DNA of 64,000 bases from the NCBI RefSeq assembly GCF_000307855.1, contig NZ_AJLR01000111.1, positions 36,422 to 100,421 on the forward strand, in the 5' to 3' direction. Origin of the DNA: Schinkia azotoformans LMG 9581. Its GTDB lineage: Bacteria; Bacillota; Bacilli; Bacillales; Bacillaceae_J. Numbering within the stretch: position 1 is the first letter of the stretch; each line of letters begins with the position of its first letter. The notes beneath the pieces were generated by a model that did no database searches, was not told where the DNA came from, and saw only the letters and a program-made list of their open reading frames with translations. Position numbers and translations under genes: made by a program. Shown in pieces: positions 35,489 to 44,911 of the stretch.

Positions 35489-37153
35489 CTATTCACTTAA
35501 CGCAATTTTTAATATTTCTTCTGTTGTTGTTAACCCTTGTTTCACTTTCAATAAGCCATCATCGAGTAAAAAAATCATTTGGTTGCGGATCGCCTGTTCA
35601 CGAATTTTAGAAACAGTTTCTTGATCCATAATCATCCGGCGAATCTTCTCGTCAATGACAAGTAGTTCGTGAACAGCAAGCCGCCCTTTATAGCCTGTCA
35701 TATTGCAACGGCCGCAGCCCCGGCCCCTTACAACCTTATCGATTTTCATTCCCCGTCTTTCAAAAAGCTGCAATTCACTCTTTGTTGGAATGACCGTCTC
35801 TGCACAATCCCGGCATACCCGACGGACGAGGCGCTGTGAAAGAATGCCAGCTAATGATGACGCAACTAAAAACGGTTCAATCCCCATATCTACTAATCTC
35901 GTAACTGTACTAATCGCATCATTCGTATGGATTGTACTTAAGACTAAATGTCCTGTAAGTGAGGAACGAATGGCAATTTCCGCTGTTTCTTGGTCGCGAA
36001 TTTCCCCGACCATAATAATATTTGGATCTTGACGAAGGATAGCTCGTAATCCTCTTGCAAAGGTCATCCCAACGTTAGCGTTGACTTGCACCTGATTAAT
36101 TCCTTCAAGCTGATATTCCACTGGGTCCTCTACCGTAATAATATTAGTACCTTCGTGATTCAAGTGATTCAAAGCCGCATATAAGGTAGTAGATTTTCCT
36201 GACCCCGTTGGTCCTGTAATCAGAATGATTCCATTCGGTCTTTCAATCAATTCTATAAAACGCTGATGATTCAATTTATTCAGGGATAGCTTATTAATAT
36301 CCGTCAACGCACTTCCTAAATCGAGAATCCGCATTACAATCTTCTCACCATATACCGTTGGTAAGGTTGAAATACGTAAATCAACTGGGTGGAAATCAAT
36401 CGTCCGTTTGATACGCCCGTCTTGTGGGACTCTACTTTCAGTAATATCAAGCTTTGACATAATTTTGATTCTTGCTGTTAACACATTTTGAGTATTTTTC
36501 GATAATGTTCGTTCTGTTTTCAGAACTCCGTCAACGCGGTAACGCACCAATACTTTATCTTCTTGTGGATCAATATGAATGTCACTTGCACGTTGCTGAA
36601 CAGCATTCAACAACAGTTGATTCACTAATTTAACGATTGGGGCATCTTCATCGGTAATCTGTTCTACCTCTTCTTGTATTATCGGGTTTAATTTTCCAAT
36701 TTCATCAATATTATAAGAATCATCAGACTCATAATAGCGGTTGATTGTTCTTTGGATGTCTTCTTTTGTTGCAATAACCGTCTCAATTTGAAATCCGGTT
36801 CTGAGGCGTAAATCATCAATTGAAATGTAATCCATTGGATCTGCCATTGCCACAAAGAGACGATCGCCCGATTTTTTTAAGGGAACAAGAGATTTCCTTC
36901 GTGCAAATTCTTTTGGAACTAGATTGACTAAATTGATGTCAATTGGATATTGAAACAAGCTAACGTGCGGAATTCCCAACTGAAATTCGAGCACTTCTAT
37001 TAATTGTTGTTCTGTTATATATCCTTTTTTAATAAGAACATTTCCTAGTTTTTGTCCTTCTTCTTTATCTGCTAAAGCTTCCTGTAGTTGATCATGGGTG
37101 ATAAGACCATTTTCAACCAGTAAATCACCAAGTCGTTTCCGCTTCGATTTCAT
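35489..37153 (-). CDS. pilB: Pilus extension ATPase PilB
   Basis: Assembly motor. 554 residues from the ATG at 37153 (TAGGTG upstream). N-terminal MshEN domain with the two tandem motifs RLGDLLVENGLITHDQLQEAL and KLGNVLIKKGYITEQQLIEVL, which in related ATPases bind cyclic di-GMP. The T2SSE core follows: ASDIHIDPQEDKVLVRYRVDG, Walker A GPTGSGKSTTLYAAL, Asp box VEDPVEYQLEGINQVQVN, Walker B NIIMVGEIRDQETAEIA, HLVLSTIHTNDA. The zinc tetracysteine is RRVCRDCAE and GCGRCNMTGYKGR. pilT follows after 10 bp. Confidence 0.96.
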   Translation of the reverse strand: MKSKRKRLGDLLVENGLITHDQLQEALADKEEGQKLGNVLIKKGYITEQQLIEVLEFQLGIPHVSLFQYPIDINLVNLVPKEFARRKSLVPLKKSGDRLFVAMADPMDYISIDDLRLRTGFQIETVIATKEDIQRTINRYYESDDSYNIDEIGKLNPIIQEEVEQITDEDAPIVKLVNQLLLNAVQQRASDIHIDPQEDKVLVRYRVDGVLKTERTLSKNTQNVLTARIKIMSKLDITESRVPQDGRIKRTIDFHPVDLRISTLPTVYGEKIVMRILDLGSALTDINKLSLNKLNHQRFIELIERPNGIILITGPTGSGKSTTLYAALNHLNHEGTNIITVEDPVEYQLEGINQVQVNANVGMTFARGLRAILRQDPNIIMVGEIRDQETAEIAIRSSLTGHLVLSTIHTNDAISTVTRLVDMGIEPFLVASSLAGILSQRLVRRVCRDCAETVIPTKSELQLFERRGMKIDKVVRGRGCGRCNMTGYKGRLAVHELLVIDEKIRRMIMDQETVSKIREQAIRNQMIFLLDDGLLKVKQGLTTTEEILKIALSE

Positions 37154-37194
37154 GAGATCACCTACTAACATATTGGCTAACCGTATTAGCTTTC

Positions 37195-38484
37195 TTAAGA
37201 TGGATTTTCAATGTCAGTTTCTGTTGGTAGCATGTTAGTACTATTTAAATCGCCACTACCATTACTTGAATTCTCTAAGTTTTGTTTACTATCATTGCCA
37301 CCATTTTCACTATTATTCTCACTTGCACTTTTTTCTGATGGTAGGAGTCCCGATTGTACGACCCGATATACAGGTGGATAAAAGTCTTCAGAAACAAAGG
37401 TTGTTTCAATAATTAGATTTTGATCATCTTTGGCTTCACGATATACTTTTGCTAACAAACCATTTTTTCCTTTATCAATTATCTTTGATTGTATTGGAGA
37501 AAGTTTAGCTGAAAATTGGAGCACTGTCTTAGGTGAGTATGATTCTGTTTCTTTTTTTATACTATATTTGTAAGGGAATGGTGGACCAATTAATTTTACC
37601 TGCAATGTATCCTTTAATAGACTGAATGTGATTTTATACGAATATGGATTAGGGTTAGCAAATACCAGGTCCATTTTGTCTGAAACCTTTGCTTCCAAGC
37701 CAAGTTCACTATAGGATGGTAATTGTTTGCTTATATTTCTTTCTACTATCATGAAATTGGTTGGAAGAATAGCTTCATAAATACCCGATGCAATCATGCC
37801 AAGCGCTTCATTATTCGGCTGATTACTATCAAAAACATTTTGAAATGAAAAAGTCTCATTCGGCCCAATTTCAAATTCCTTTTGATTCGTTAGGATTGTT
37901 TCAAGATTTTTATACTGGTTGGCAATCCCCTTAATATTACTTACTGTTAATTCCTTTTTGGCATTTTCACCCGTTGTTTTGAGGTAAGCCAATAACTGAA
38001 ATTGCTTTGGTTCAGCCTGAAGCTCTTGGACTGAATGTATTAATGCCTCTTCAAGCTTATCAATATCTAAATCTTTTAAAATTGCTTTATTCTCAATCGT
38101 TTTGTTTATGGCTTCGTCTAGTAATGATTTGTCAATAACAACCACTAACCCAACTTGTTGGCCATCTTTTACCTTTTGTATACTTGCATTTTCATCAATA
38201 CTAATGATATTGTCAGGCAATTCTGTTGTTTTGTTTTGATATCGAAGGGAGAAGGAGCTGGCCTTGCTCCATTCCTGGATTTTGTTCGTTAATTCAGACT
38301 CTGCTTGCTCTTTTGACATACCATCTAAAGAAATTGAACTAATCATCGTTCCACTTGCAAACACTGGGTTTTGATCATGAAATACTGTTTCATATGTTTT
38401 TGTACTTAAATAAGAAAGTATAAAAATAAGTCCTGCACATGTGATCAATAACCCAAATAGCTTCACATTCAAATATCTACTCAC
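37195..38484 (-). CDS. VanW-like / peptidoglycan-binding-4 surface protein in the pilus operon
   Basis: 429 residues: N-terminal membrane anchor (VKLFGLLITCAGLIFILSYL), a PG_binding_4-like segment (SSISLDGMSKEQAESELTNKIQEW), a VanW-like domain (FEIGPNETFSFQNVFDSN ... GMIASGIYEAILPTNFMIVERNISKQLPSYSELGLEAKVS) and a G5-like beta segment near 330-375. The last ~60 residues are Ser/Asn/Gly/Glu-rich and probably disordered. VanW-like proteins are cell-wall associated and lack a defined enzyme activity. It would be exported and could help pili cross or anchor in the thick wall. GTG start after AAGGGGTG. 16 bp from the PRC-barrel gene. Confidence 0.75.
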   Translation of the reverse strand: MSRYLNVKLFGLLITCAGLIFILSYLSTKTYETVFHDQNPVFASGTMISSISLDGMSKEQAESELTNKIQEWSKASSFSLRYQNKTTELPDNIISIDENASIQKVKDGQQVGLVVVIDKSLLDEAINKTIENKAILKDLDIDKLEEALIHSVQELQAEPKQFQLLAYLKTTGENAKKELTVSNIKGIANQYKNLETILTNQKEFEIGPNETFSFQNVFDSNQPNNEALGMIASGIYEAILPTNFMIVERNISKQLPSYSELGLEAKVSDKMDLVFANPNPYSYKITFSLLKDTLQVKLIGPPFPYKYSIKKETESYSPKTVLQFSAKLSPIQSKIIDKGKNGLLAKVYREAKDDQNLIIETTFVSEDFYPPVYRVVQSGLLPSEKSASENNSENGGNDSKQNLENSSNGSGDLNSTNMLPTETDIENPS

Positions 38485-38499
38485 AGGTTAGATCACCCC

Positions 38500-39330
38500 T
38501 TATTCACCTTCAACATTCATAGATAACTGAACAATTGTGCTCGGGCCCAGTTGTTGTGCTTTTAAAATTTCTTCTTTTCCCAAAACAGTCCCTTTAGAAA
38601 TAAGGACATTACCGTCTAAATCAAGTAGATCCTTTGTTGTTACCTTCCCTTTTAAGATTTCATATTGCTGATCTTTAATAGCTTTGACAGGGTCCGGTTC
38701 AAAATCAAGTTCTTGCTTAGCTTGTCTTTTGGATGTGGCAGTTAGATCTTCGAATAAATCCGTACCGCCTTTTATATGGTAATCTTCAGCAAGTTCATTT
38801 TGAAATGGATCACCCTTTATTCCTTTGTCTTGAATCAATTGTTCAGGCGTGTCCAAAAAATAATTAGAGGCATTTTCTTTTACGATAATAATTTCTCTTC
38901 CATACGTAATGACACTGCTTGAAGCGATGATTACTTCACGGTTAGCAACATTAAGGGATGCCCCTAGTATTTGACCATTATCCTCATCTAGGTAATATTC
39001 GATTATTTCACCTATTAACTCACCTTTTCGAGTCATTACTTTAGAACCATTAATTTTTATTTTCTTATTGACTAATTGATTTGCAATTGGGATCTCATTT
39101 AAATCAATCACAGCATTATCGGATTCTACCGTAACCGCATATTCCCCAATTCCAACAACCTTTTTATAAGGGATGGCCTTGACACTTACTTGCCAATCTT
39201 CCTTCTCAATAATTATGAAATCAATTGAGCCTTTATCTGGATTAATAACTAGCGATTTTACAGCCCCAATTTCTGATCCATCAGAAATACAAATGATTGG
39301 CAGTCCTACTATTTGATTACTTTTTTTCAT
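38500..39330 (-). CDS. PRC-barrel domain protein in the pilus operon
   Basis: 276 residues, no signal or membrane segment. Two PRC-barrel-like repeats: LPIICISDGSEIGAVKSLVINPDKGSIDFI (residues ~10-75) and GSKVMTRKGELIGEIIEYYLDEDNGQILGA (~95-160). The C-terminal part contains ISKGTVLGKEEILKAQQLGPSTIVQLSM, reminiscent of cytoplasmic PRC-barrel proteins in Gram-positive pilus and competence loci. Role not known; probably a cytosolic adaptor. I chose the ATG at 39330 because GGTG lies six bases upstream, over an ATG four codons earlier. Confidence 0.75.
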   Translation of the reverse strand: MKKSNQIVGLPIICISDGSEIGAVKSLVINPDKGSIDFIIIEKEDWQVSVKAIPYKKVVGIGEYAVTVESDNAVIDLNEIPIANQLVNKKIKINGSKVMTRKGELIGEIIEYYLDEDNGQILGASLNVANREVIIASSSVITYGREIIIVKENASNYFLDTPEQLIQDKGIKGDPFQNELAEDYHIKGGTDLFEDLTATSKRQAKQELDFEPDPVKAIKDQQYEILKGKVTTKDLLDLDGNVLISKGTVLGKEEILKAQQLGPSTIVQLSMNVEGE

Positions 39331-39398
39331 CTTATTCACCATACCTGTTTTTAATTTTTCTGCTTCTTTGTTGAATTTGTCTTATTGTCTTTTGCTTA

Positions 39399-41150
39399 TT
39401 AACAGTATCTTTCAATAAGATAATTTATCTGTTGTTTTAAAACTGGATATTTAGAGAATTTGCTATCTAGATTTTTCAGCAAATCGAATAATTCATCAGA
39501 TTTCCCATGTGAAATATAATGTTCGATTAATAGATAAGCGAAAGTATAATAATCATGATCCGATAATTCTGAATGCATATGGGCACGAACTAGATCTTCA
39601 TACTCGCCCGCTGATAAGCTTCGTTTCGATACATTAATATAGTCCAGCATTGTTTGGACCATTTGTTGTTGTGTTTTTGTTTCTTTCGGTTGATTTACTT
39701 GTTCTATCACTTTGTTCAGAATATCAGTCTTTTCTTCTACATCATTACCTATTTTACTGCTGTTTTCAGTATTTTCACTAGTAGAAATGTATTCATGTTT
39801 ATCCAATATTTCCTCATAATCATCTTTGATTTGTGGGGTGATGTCTTCCATTATTGTTTCAGAAATTTTTTCTATTTCATGCTCTTCTTTTAGTGATGGA
39901 ATATCATCTTCAGTGATATCAGTGTTTTTACTGTTTTCATCAATGATTTGGATTTCATCGATGACTTCAAGCACTTCCATATCTTCTATGATGTGATCTG
40001 TAGTATTGTTATCTTCAGTTTCTACCTTATTGACTTTTTCCAGTTTTTCAATTTGAATATTTTCCTCTAACTCAATTTCATTCTCGATGTCTTGTGGTTC
40101 CGATTCAGCTTCTTCCAATATTTCTTCGATGACTGATTCATTTTTTTCAGCTTCTTCTTCACTAAATAGATCGGCATTTTCGATGATGCTTTCCCCTTCA
40201 AGTTCTTCAAATAATGCAGACCGCCGTTGCAACAACTCAACTTCATTATCCTCAGGCTCAGCCGTGTCAGAAGTATGAATAGAATCCTTACCAACATCAT
40301 CATCGTTATCGAAACGTTGCCCACTTACTAAATCTTCTAAATCAACGTCTTCTGATCCTATAGATTCATTTTGTAAAACTTCATTAGATAAAATTTCATC
40401 GGAAAGTATCTCTAAAACGTCCTGCTCTTCTGTTGCGTCTACTATTTCTAGTTGAGTTTCATCTTCATGTTGTTCCTCAGTGTTTGGTTGCATTTCCGGT
40501 TCATTGACAGCGATTACTTCTGTTTCATCTTGTTCTGAGATGATTGCTTGTCTGTCTTCTTCTAATTGCTGTGCCTCATCAAAATCAGAAAAAAGCTCAG
40601 TATTATTATAGGAGTCCTCAATTACGCCACTCTGCTCCTCAATATGATCGAGATTTTCGTTTTCGGATATAGGTTCTTCTGTTGCCAGATTGGATGGTAA
40701 TTCTGCTAAGCTATCGGAGTCTTGTATTAATTCAGCTTGTTTCTTTTCAAAAAGCAATCTGTCAATCGCATCTTGACCTAGATTATAGTCGCCAAAATCT
40801 TTTTGGACTTCATCATCTTGCGGTTTATCAATCATTTTAAACTCATTCCCAGGTAAATCTATTCCAGCAAGTTGCCCTTTTAATGAACGTTTATTAGTGT
40901 CTTTCCCCTTTTCAAAACGGGATCTTAACCTTGTCTCATAAAAATAGGTAGCAATTAATGCAAACAACAACATGATAAGAATCGCCTTCCATAAAGGAAG
41001 GAATTTGTTGACCAACATGCCAACCTCTGCAAGTATGAAAGATAGGCCTGCGATCAATACTTTTTCCTTCTTATTAAAACCAATCGGAACGATATATAAA
41101 ATAGGTATTAGAATCAAAATGAAGAGAAATCCAAAAATATAAACTTCCAA
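39399..41150 (-). CDS. Large acidic membrane protein, first gene of the pilus operon
   Basis: I do not recognise a family. ~583 residues. N-terminus has two to three membrane helices (VYIFGFLFILILIPILYIVPIGF; VLIAGLSFILAEVGMLV; LWKAILIMLLFALIATYFYE). A very acidic, Glu/Asp/Ile-rich central region of ~350 residues (EEQSGVIEDSYNNTELFSDFDEA-like) follows, probably extended and cytoplasmic. The end is a helical C-terminal domain of ~100 residues (QMVQTMLDYINVSKRSLSAGEYEDLVRAHMHSELSDHDYYTF ... KQQINYLIERY) that resembles a TPR-like fold. No ribosome site precedes the ATG at 41168, whereas GCGGGTG precedes a TTG at 41150, so I start there. It heads the operon and may be a polar or assembly-platform scaffold; speculative. 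Confidence 0.65.
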   Translation of the reverse strand: MEVYIFGFLFILILIPILYIVPIGFNKKEKVLIAGLSFILAEVGMLVNKFLPLWKAILIMLLFALIATYFYETRLRSRFEKGKDTNKRSLKGQLAGIDLPGNEFKMIDKPQDDEVQKDFGDYNLGQDAIDRLLFEKKQAELIQDSDSLAELPSNLATEEPISENENLDHIEEQSGVIEDSYNNTELFSDFDEAQQLEEDRQAIISEQDETEVIAVNEPEMQPNTEEQHEDETQLEIVDATEEQDVLEILSDEILSNEVLQNESIGSEDVDLEDLVSGQRFDNDDDVGKDSIHTSDTAEPEDNEVELLQRRSALFEELEGESIIENADLFSEEEAEKNESVIEEILEEAESEPQDIENEIELEENIQIEKLEKVNKVETEDNNTTDHIIEDMEVLEVIDEIQIIDENSKNTDITEDDIPSLKEEHEIEKISETIMEDITPQIKDDYEEILDKHEYISTSENTENSSKIGNDVEEKTDILNKVIEQVNQPKETKTQQQMVQTMLDYINVSKRSLSAGEYEDLVRAHMHSELSDHDYYTFAYLLIEHYISHGKSDELFDLLKNLDSKFSKYPVLKQQINYLIERYC

Positions 41151-41361
41151 ATCATCACCCGCTTTCATATCAAAGATTAATCATTCCATTTATTTCCCAA
41201 GTGTATGAAAAATGACACTTTTTAACCTGAATTTTATTGTATAATAAAAATTGGTAATTTAAAAGTAAATTAAGATAATGTTATACAATTCTTAACATAT
41301 TCCGACGATAATCTACAAACAACTACCACAATAGTAAAAACACTCGAAAGAAGGGGAAAAT
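41151..41361. promoter_or_regulatory. Divergent promoter region of the pilus locus
   Basis: AT-rich gap between the core operon (minus) and the first minor-pilin set (plus). TATAAT on the plus strand at 41240-41245, with the reverse-complement TTATTATAC usable on the minus strand. A hairpin AAGTGT...ACACTT lies near 41199-41220. -35 elements are not convincing. AAGGGG precedes the TTG start of the plus-strand gene. Confidence 0.5.
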
Positions 41362-42063
41362 TTGTTCACCATTCATTCATTTAAAAACAAAAACGGATTT
41401 ACATTACTAGAAGTCTTACTATCTCTTACACTTATTTTTCTAATCGTTTTCCCCCTATTTCGCTTCTTCTTGCAAGCGTATGATTACACAATGGATAGTA
41501 GGAATAAAACTATTGCTGTGAATATTGCTAGGAATGTTGTTAATTATATGGAGAAGCAAAACATTTTTGTTATTAAAGGTTATCTCGATGATACAAAAGG
41601 TGGCAACAAATTTGTAACATTGAGTTGGGGAGACTGTGTTGAAGATGAGACTTGCGTAAAACCAAGCGTTGACGGGAATCGAGACCTTTCGACATGTAGC
41701 GAATCAGAATTTAACGATTTCCCTCTATTTACTAGTGGAGTAGACCCTTCAGGAAATAAAATAGAAGATGGCAGAATCTGCTTATCTGTATTAGCACCTG
41801 AAATCAACAATATTGACTTTAAAGACCAGATTAAAGTCTATTTAACAGACTATTATGAAGATAGAACAAAAAGTGATCAACTAATCAATCTATTAAAATC
41901 TGAAAATGACCAAACAGCTATTATAGGTCAAATTAATCCCATTTTATCAGGGTCTCCGAATTATGAATCACAATTAATGAAATTCTATGTTGTTGTTACA
42001 TGGCATAAAAAAAGAGACAATATTGTCCTAGAAGGAGTTATCTCTGATGAGGCATTTCGCTAA
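41362..42063 (+). CDS. PilV-like minor prepilin (set 1)
   Basis: 233 residues starting at TTG (AAGGGG upstream). Class III leader FTIHSFKNKNG followed by FTLLEVLLSLTLIFLIVFPLFRFFLQAYDYTM, the mature N-terminal helix with Glu-5. The globular part has several Cys (SWGDCVEDETCVKPS, LSTCSESEF, GRICLSV) that could form disulfides outside the cell. First of three overlapping or adjacent minor-pilin genes transcribed divergently from the pilus core. Such V/W/X sets build the priming tip of the pilus in other systems. Confidence 0.82.
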   Translation: MFTIHSFKNKNGFTLLEVLLSLTLIFLIVFPLFRFFLQAYDYTMDSRNKTIAVNIARNVVNYMEKQNIFVIKGYLDDTKGGNKFVTLSWGDCVEDETCVKPSVDGNRDLSTCSESEFNDFPLFTSGVDPSGNKIEDGRICLSVLAPEINNIDFKDQIKVYLTDYYEDRTKSDQLINLLKSENDQTAIIGQINPILSGSPNYESQLMKFYVVVTWHKKRDNIVLEGVISDEAFR

Positions 42064-42754
42064 ACTATTAAAAAATAATAATGGCCTTACATTAATTGAA
42101 TTGTTAGCAGCCATTGTCATTAGTACACTTGTATTAGGGATAGCTTACGGTTTGTTAATGGCAGGCTATAAAACATACGAAAAAGTTGGAATAGAACAAG
42201 GACAGCGCGATGAGGCAGATTATGTTGTTTCAAGGATAATGGAGAAGTTTTACGAGGGCGATATTAGTGATATTAGAAACTGTGATTCGACATCGAAATT
42301 ATGCATAGAGATCCTTAGTACAGAATCATTGAAAATTAAAACTGGAAGCACTGAAGTGGGAATTACAAGTTTCAATGAATTAAAAGATGCTTCTAATAGA
42401 AAGATTACAAGAATTAAAATAGACGATAATCATGATAATCATAATGTAGTCTTTGAAAAATATAATGCGATTGTGGATTCTACAAATAACATTACCATTG
42501 ATTCGTCCTCACCTCCGGAATCCGAAAAAATCAATTCTGAGCATTATGATTTTGATGGCTCTAAAATTAATGCTACTTGCTCATACGAAGCAGCCATTAT
42601 AATAGACGAAACAGACCATGCCCCTACTAATTGGAAAAAACTTATAAACAAAAAATGTTCAAATGGAATTGTTGATATATCATTAATTATTAAACGTGCA
42701 AATGTTTCGAATGATAAATACAAGCTTGAATTAAAAAGTCAATTTGGATTTTAA
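42047..42754 (+). CDS. PilW-like minor prepilin (set 1)
   Basis: 235 residues. Leader RHFAKLLKNNNG, then LTLIELLAAIVISTLVLGIAYGLLMAGYKTYEKV. Globular part with READYVVSRIMEKFY-type helix, two Cys (RNCDSTSKLCIE) and a second pair (NATCSYEAA, NKKCSNG). Starts 17 bp before the end of the preceding gene, so it is translationally coupled. PilW-type by its position and by a 'QRDEADYVVSRIMEKFY' stretch common in minor pilins. Confidence 0.82.
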   Translation: MRHFAKLLKNNNGLTLIELLAAIVISTLVLGIAYGLLMAGYKTYEKVGIEQGQRDEADYVVSRIMEKFYEGDISDIRNCDSTSKLCIEILSTESLKIKTGSTEVGITSFNELKDASNRKITRIKIDDNHDNHNVVFEKYNAIVDSTNNITIDSSSPPESEKINSEHYDFDGSKINATCSYEAAIIIDETDHAPTNWKKLINKKCSNGIVDISLIIKRANVSNDKYKLELKSQFGF

Positions 42755-42768
42755 GGAAGGAAAATTAT

Positions 42769-44874
42769 ATGAATGAAAAGGGTTCTAGTTTACTCGTTGT
42801 CCTGTTAATTACACTAATATTTTCAGTACTTGGCCTAGCAGTTTTAGGAGCATCTGTAAATAACGTTAAACGAACAGAAATTAGAGAAGCGGAAATTGAG
42901 ACTACAGCAAACACCAAAGTGTTGATGAGTGAAGTAGTGGCAAAATTGCAAGAGAATTTGAATAACACAATTGATGAAAAGGAACTACAAAAAGAGACAC
43001 CGTCTACAGATTATAAAAGTCAAGTAGAAACAGCAGTTCGCAATACAGCAAGTGCTTTTACCGGCGTTACCATTGAAATTAATAATGAGGAAATTTATAA
43101 GCAATATGGTATATCTGATGTGATTAATTTTAAAAAAAATAATTTTCTGCGTATTTACGAGATTAAGATTGATAATACAGGTGCAGATTCCGGTAATCCT
43201 GCTATTAAAAGGACCATAACAGAAAATGTTATATTATCACCGACACCTAGCTTCTTAAATTATGCTGTCGGAGCATATGGAAAGAGGTTCGGTACAGATA
43301 AACCCATTAACATCAATGATGTAATCGGTAAAGATGAAGAAAATAAGGACATAAAACGTGGCAGCGATAGTGCACTAATTATTAACGGCTCACCAGACAT
43401 TATCGGCAACGTTTTTGCACCGACATTAGAGCTCAATAGTAGAGCGAACTACATTAAAAATAATACTAGAAATCCCACAGGGGATTTTCAAGGACCTAGT
43501 ATTTTTGGAACTTTATACACAAAAAAGATTAATAAAGATAATCAGCCTAGCAATCCAGAAGGAAAAGTATTTTATCCTTTTTTTGATGGTGAATTCGATG
43601 AAAAAATCGATGGTATCAATGGAATACCTGCTATAAAATCAACTGGTTCGAATTTTGTTGATATGGATTTTGATGAAACATTTTATCTTAAGTGGATAGA
43701 ATCTGGAGCACCTAAACTACCTATACTTTCTGATGGTTCGCTTGCTAATAACCCTTTGTATGGAGAATTAAACTGCTCAGACGATAATCTATTTAAAGCA
43801 TTAGAAAATTTAGATGCTATGGTTGAGAATAATCATATAGTAACAGGCGATCCTGATGAACTTATGAATGATTTTACTACTGTCGAAAAAGAAAATGGAA
43901 AGATTACAAGTACAGTCACACCTCATGATGGGAGATACAATAATCCGAAATTCACTTGCAAAAATAAAGATGGCACGAAACCTGTTTATTTAATTGAGGA
44001 ATCAATGCTTGAAACATACAATGTTTATAAAGCAAAACTTTTTGATACTGACGTAAAGGATACTACAAACACAATATTTTTTACCAATATTGATAGATTT
44101 GATCCGGAGAATGAAATTAGTACTGAACGGAGACTACTAAATACTTATATTAAAAATAAAGACGAAGATAAAACTCCAATGCCAAATATACTTAAAATAG
44201 GTGGTGATAATAATTTACTATTAAAAAATCCAGATAATCGTGAAAAAGGGTGGCTCGTAGTTAATGGTTCGCTCGAAATAAATGGTAGTGAAGAGTTATC
44301 AACAGCGCCTGTTATTAAAGGAAATATTCTCGTAAATGGTGACTTGTACATTAGAAGTACTGATGCAGAGAATGATGACAAAAGTGAAATTCTAAAATTC
44401 GATGCAACAATTTATGTGCGTGGTAACACAACTATTGATAACGTTAATATTTATGGTGCAGATGGAAAGCAGCTTGTTGTCATTAGTAATGGTGATTTAA
44501 AGATTGTAAGGGTGAACGAATATGATAATGCTGCATTAGACGACAAAAGTCTTGTTAATATTATTAATACGCCACCAAATTTAAAAGGGGTTTTCTACAC
44601 TAATAAGACCGCTACCCTTTATGGGGTCGGATCACTGTTTCAAATTGAAGGTGGCATATTTGCCCGTGAACAACTAATAATAAATGCAATTCGGTATAAA
44701 TTTCCATCAACAGAATCAATCGATGTCGTAAAATTTGCTAACTATAATTCATACGAAGGTCTACGCTCGCGTTTCTATGTAGAATACGACAACCGAGTCA
44801 TAACCGATCAACTTAGTTCCCTTCCTCGAGTAAATCGACTGCAAGTGATTGTAGACAACCAAGTGATTCATTAA
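42769..44874 (+). CDS. PilX-like large minor pilin with beta-solenoid region (set 1)
   Basis: 701 residues. N-terminal MNEKGSSLLVVLLITLIFSVLGLAVLGASVNNVKRTEIREAE: leader Gly then a hydrophobic helix. As in PilX-type pilins, the residue at +5 is not Glu. The body is large: Asn/Asp-rich, with two blocks of short-period beta segments (LIINGSPDIIGNVFAPTLELNS; GWLVVNGSLEINGS ... VIKGNILVNGDLYI ... ATIYVRGNTTIDNVNIYG), like bactofilin or parallel beta-helix folds. Ends the set-1 operon, with a terminator shared with the converging surface-protein gene. Likely the largest subunit of a pilus tip complex; inferred from PilX-GspK comparisons. Confidence 0.78.
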   Translation: MNEKGSSLLVVLLITLIFSVLGLAVLGASVNNVKRTEIREAEIETTANTKVLMSEVVAKLQENLNNTIDEKELQKETPSTDYKSQVETAVRNTASAFTGVTIEINNEEIYKQYGISDVINFKKNNFLRIYEIKIDNTGADSGNPAIKRTITENVILSPTPSFLNYAVGAYGKRFGTDKPININDVIGKDEENKDIKRGSDSALIINGSPDIIGNVFAPTLELNSRANYIKNNTRNPTGDFQGPSIFGTLYTKKINKDNQPSNPEGKVFYPFFDGEFDEKIDGINGIPAIKSTGSNFVDMDFDETFYLKWIESGAPKLPILSDGSLANNPLYGELNCSDDNLFKALENLDAMVENNHIVTGDPDELMNDFTTVEKENGKITSTVTPHDGRYNNPKFTCKNKDGTKPVYLIEESMLETYNVYKAKLFDTDVKDTTNTIFFTNIDRFDPENEISTERRLLNTYIKNKDEDKTPMPNILKIGGDNNLLLKNPDNREKGWLVVNGSLEINGSEELSTAPVIKGNILVNGDLYIRSTDAENDDKSEILKFDATIYVRGNTTIDNVNIYGADGKQLVVISNGDLKIVRVNEYDNAALDDKSLVNIINTPPNLKGVFYTNKTATLYGVGSLFQIEGGIFAREQLIINAIRYKFPSTESIDVVKFANYNSYEGLRSRFYVEYDNRVITDQLSSLPRVNRLQVIVDNQVIH

Positions 44875-44875
44875 G

Positions 44876-44908
44876 AAAGAAGAGGCCCCACCTGGAGCCT
44901 CTTCTTTT
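44876..44908. terminator. Bidirectional terminator between minor pilins and surface proteins
   Basis: AAAGAAGAGGC/GCCTCTTCTTT stem of 11 bp with a 10-base loop, T run TTTT on the plus strand and A/T runs on the other. It ends both converging transcripts. Confidence 0.92.
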
Positions 44909-44911
44909 CAC

